Source of the DNA: an uncultured Synergistales bacterium
GTDB lineage: Bacteria > Synergistota > Synergistia > Synergistales > Aminobacteriaceae
Direction: 5' to 3'
Assembly: GCA_905233335.1 (NCBI GenBank)
Contig: CAJOED010000047.1
Coordinates: forward strand, 1 to 15,808
Length of the DNA: 15,808 bases
The notes under the pieces are model-generated. The model was not told the DNA's origin, made no database searches, and saw nothing but the letters and a program-made list of their open reading frames with translations. Below are positions 14,478 through 15,808 of this stretch, one piece after another (positions within the stretch are counted from its first letter, which is position 1; each line of letters opens with the position of its first letter). The position numbers were made by a program, and so were the translations under genes.

Positions 14478-15515
14478 GAAATTCGCTAGGTTGTGAAGTT
14501 TCCACGATGCGCGCGAGACATATACTGTGTGTTTGCTGTATTCGCTGTCGTTCCATTTTCCGGGCCAATCTTTGGGTTTTTCGGTGTTGCCGGAACTGTT
14601 TGTACCTCCGCTTGACAGAACATATAAATCAAGTGTGCGGGGACTTTCTGTGTCTGCTTCTGTGTGAAGTACAAAATATATTTCGAGGATTGACGCTTGA
14701 TATGATTCTTCTCTGCCCCAGTCATTTGTTAGTGTTTGGTATCTGAAATTCTTTGCTGCTCCCGTAGCTGTTGTGTCATTGTCGACGAACATTTTTTCGC
14801 CGCGAAGATAGAGAAGTTCACTAATAGGGTGTATATCTACGGAACGTGGAATATTTGATGATACGCCAAGTGTTATTGGAGAATTATTTTCAGGTTTTTC
14901 ATAAAGGTACATAGGGAGTCCCGAACTTTGCATTACTGTCCACATTCTTATGTCTTGGGCAGGCGCACTTGGATTATTGTTCGTAAATTTTGATGTTGCT
15001 GCTTTTTCAGAATTTAGCAGGACGAAACTTTTTTTGTAATAGTTTTTGTCAAGTGTACCGCTATCGTAAGTTGTAAGAACAGCATCTTTATACATTTCTC
15101 TTTCTGCATAAATGAGAGTAAGAACATTTCCCCTGTATTTTATAATTTTGTGAGTAGTATTATCAATTACTGTGTCTGTAGAATGTACCGTATTATCCCA
15201 TGAAACCGAAACAGGAAGGCATAACCCATGAAGCGGCCTGACATCTGAACCGTTTTTCAGTGTGAGCGGGTTCATAGCGTTTATGATGTCGCCAGGTTTT
15301 CTGCATTCCCACATACCGACACCGACGCTTTGTATTCTCTGCTCCACGTAAGTGATAACTCTTTCACCGTTCTGTCCTGCACTCAAGACCTGCTGTGTCC
15401 TGGAGTAGAACGTCAGCATCATGTAGAACGTTCCGCACAGAACGACGACAAAACTTGCCTGAAGCATCATGCCCGTCAAAATTTCCGCCAGTATAAATCC
15501 TCGTGAATGTCTCAT
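14466..15515 (-). CDS. Prepilin-like protein with type IV pilin N-terminal signal (PilW/PulJ-like)
   Basis: A 349-residue protein. MRHSRG-FILAEILTGMMLQ is a type III prepilin leader: cleavage would fall after Gly6, the mature protein begins with Phe, and Glu sits at mature position 5 as required for assembly. One hydrophobic helix (about residues 7-35) follows, then a large Ser/Thr/Asn-rich extracytoplasmic domain that I do not recognise. Size fits minor pseudopilins rather than a major pilin. It stands alone here: no other pilus or secretion genes are visible. AAGG lies 9 nt upstream of the ATG. Its leader and first codons are duplicated just upstream. Confidence 0.75.
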   Translation of the reverse strand: MRHSRGFILAEILTGMMLQASFVVVLCGTFYMMLTFYSRTQQVLSAGQNGERVITYVEQRIQSVGVGMWECRKPGDIINAMNPLTLKNGSDVRPLHGLCLPVSVSWDNTVHSTDTVIDNTTHKIIKYRGNVLTLIYAEREMYKDAVLTTYDSGTLDKNYYKKSFVLLNSEKAATSKFTNNNPSAPAQDIRMWTVMQSSGLPMYLYEKPENNSPITLGVSSNIPRSVDIHPISELLYLRGEKMFVDNDTTATGAAKNFRYQTLTNDWGREESYQASILEIYFVLHTEADTESPRTLDLYVLSSGGTNSSGNTEKPKDWPGKWNDSEYSKHTVYVSRASWKLHNLANFSWN

Positions 15516-15575
15516 AACAAGATACCTTGCGTAATTCCTTCATGCTGAAAAATTTTTGTTGCAGGTTATTATAAT

Positions 15576-15650
15576 CTATTCAGCGTAATAATAATTATCG
15601 TCATCATGTGAGTGTCTCATAACAAGATACCTTTTGCGTAATTCTTTCAT
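15576..15650 (-). pseudogene. Truncated echo of the prepilin-like N-terminus (24 aa)
   Basis: In copy 2 of the duplication a frame reads MKELRKRYLVMRHS and then diverges into HDDDNYYYAE and a TAG stop. The MRHS matches the start of the prepilin-like protein. In copy 1, a 2-nt shorter stretch puts the corresponding upstream ATG (15543) out of frame with MRHS. The echo may therefore preserve an older, longer leader (MKELRKRYLVMRHS...) or may itself have changed. Confidence 0.45.
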
Positions 15651-15651
15651 G

Positions 15652-15679
15652 TTGAAAAATTTTCGTTTGAGGTTATTAT
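15652..15679 (+). promoter_or_regulatory. Probable promoter of the desulfoferrodoxin gene
   Basis: Plus strand TTGAAA (15652-15657) and TATTAT (15674-15679) with a 16-bp spacer, 37 bp before the ATG at 15717. An overlapping TATAAT at 15677-15682 is an alternative -10 but would need a 19-bp spacer. The elements lie inside copy 2 of the leader duplication. Confidence 0.45.
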
Positions 15680-15716
15680 AATCCCATTCAAGAAATTTTC
15701 AGGGGGTAAAATCACG

Positions 15717-15808
15717 ATGGAAAAATTGAGCGTATTCAAGTGTGCAAAGTGCGGAAATATTGTCGAAGTTATGCATGTCGGAGGCGGCACTCTGTCATGT
15801 TGCGGCGA
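15717..15808 (+). CDS. Desulfoferrodoxin (superoxide reductase), N-terminal part, cut by the window edge
   Basis: The first 30 codons read MEKLSVFKCAKCGNIVEVMH followed by VGGGTLSCCG. Cys9, Cys12, Cys28 and Cys29 are the four iron ligands of the desulforedoxin-like domain of desulfoferrodoxins, cytoplasmic enzymes that reduce superoxide in anaerobes. AGGGGG lies 10 nt upstream of the ATG. The catalytic iron domain would lie beyond the window, so only the family assignment is supported. It suggests an anaerobic host exposed to occasional oxygen. Confidence 0.88.
   Translation, partial: MEKLSVFKCAKCGNIVEVMHVGGGTLSCCG

Larger units (their letters stand above)
15503..15690. repeat. Tandem duplication of the prepilin-like gene's start and leader
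   Basis: Copy 1 (15503-15582) includes the ATG of the prepilin-like gene; copy 2 (15608-15690) is about 105 bp away. They share GTGA-TGTCTCATAACAAGATACC, GCGTAATTC-TTCATG-TGAAAAATTTT and GGTTATTATAATC with few changes, and copy 2 has 2 extra bases after GATACC. Each copy contains the ATTATAAT block, which reads as a -10 box on both strands. The gap holds this duplication and the promoter of the next gene, and nothing else. Confidence 0.85.

Overview
The window is a gene-dense bacterial chromosome segment built around import of amino acids and peptides. The likely source is an anaerobe of the Synergistota type. This is an inference from three things: peptide and amino-acid importers dominate and no sugar genes are seen, a desulfoferrodoxin begins at the right edge, and the genes look moderately GC-rich with AT-rich gaps. 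No rRNA, tRNA, CRISPR array or complete insertion sequence was found.

Layout. Minus strand, read right to left from 12346: an aconitase-superfamily pair of the LeuC/LeuD type (12346-10565). Next is an operon led by a double helix-turn-helix protein (10362-9820), followed by oppB, oppC, oppD, oppF and oppA (9812-4129). Then comes a polar amino-acid ABC operon (binding protein, permease, ATPase, 4056-1808) that runs on into a LivK-type binding protein (1782-640) and a RelE/ParE-type toxin-antitoxin pair (551-55). Plus strand: a GntR/FCD regulator divergent from the LeuCD pair (12496-13137), overlapping radA by 4 nt (13134-14477). radA converges on, and overlaps by 12 nt, a prepilin-like gene on the minus strand (15515-14466). 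A desulfoferrodoxin starts at 15717 and runs off the window.

The genes form an uptake set: Opp imports peptides, and the family-3 system and perhaps the LivK-type protein import free amino acids. The LeuCD-type enzyme, probably under the divergent GntR regulator, may act on a branched hydroxy-acid from amino-acid or organic-acid catabolism; its substrate is not settled by sequence.

The most unusual signal lies in the gaps. Several intergenic spaces are filled by decayed copies of the ends of the neighbouring genes. Three broken copies of the first ~37 codons of oppD sit between oppC and oppD (7726-7969). A shrunken copy of the last ~40 codons of oppF sits between oppF and oppA (5745-5827). 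The leader and first codons of the prepilin-like gene are duplicated upstream of it (15503-15582 and 15608-15690). Four ~20-bp echoes of the 3' end of the LivK-type gene lie at 585-664. In the oppD case the present ribosome-binding region of oppD appears to derive from old oppD coding sequence, and two coupled mini-ORFs precede the gene.

No gap exceeds 300 bases. The largest are 7726-7975 (oppD echoes), 10363-10564 (promoter and an inverted repeat, otherwise nothing recognised), 15516-15716 (leader duplication and promoter) and 12347-12495 (divergent AT-rich control region).
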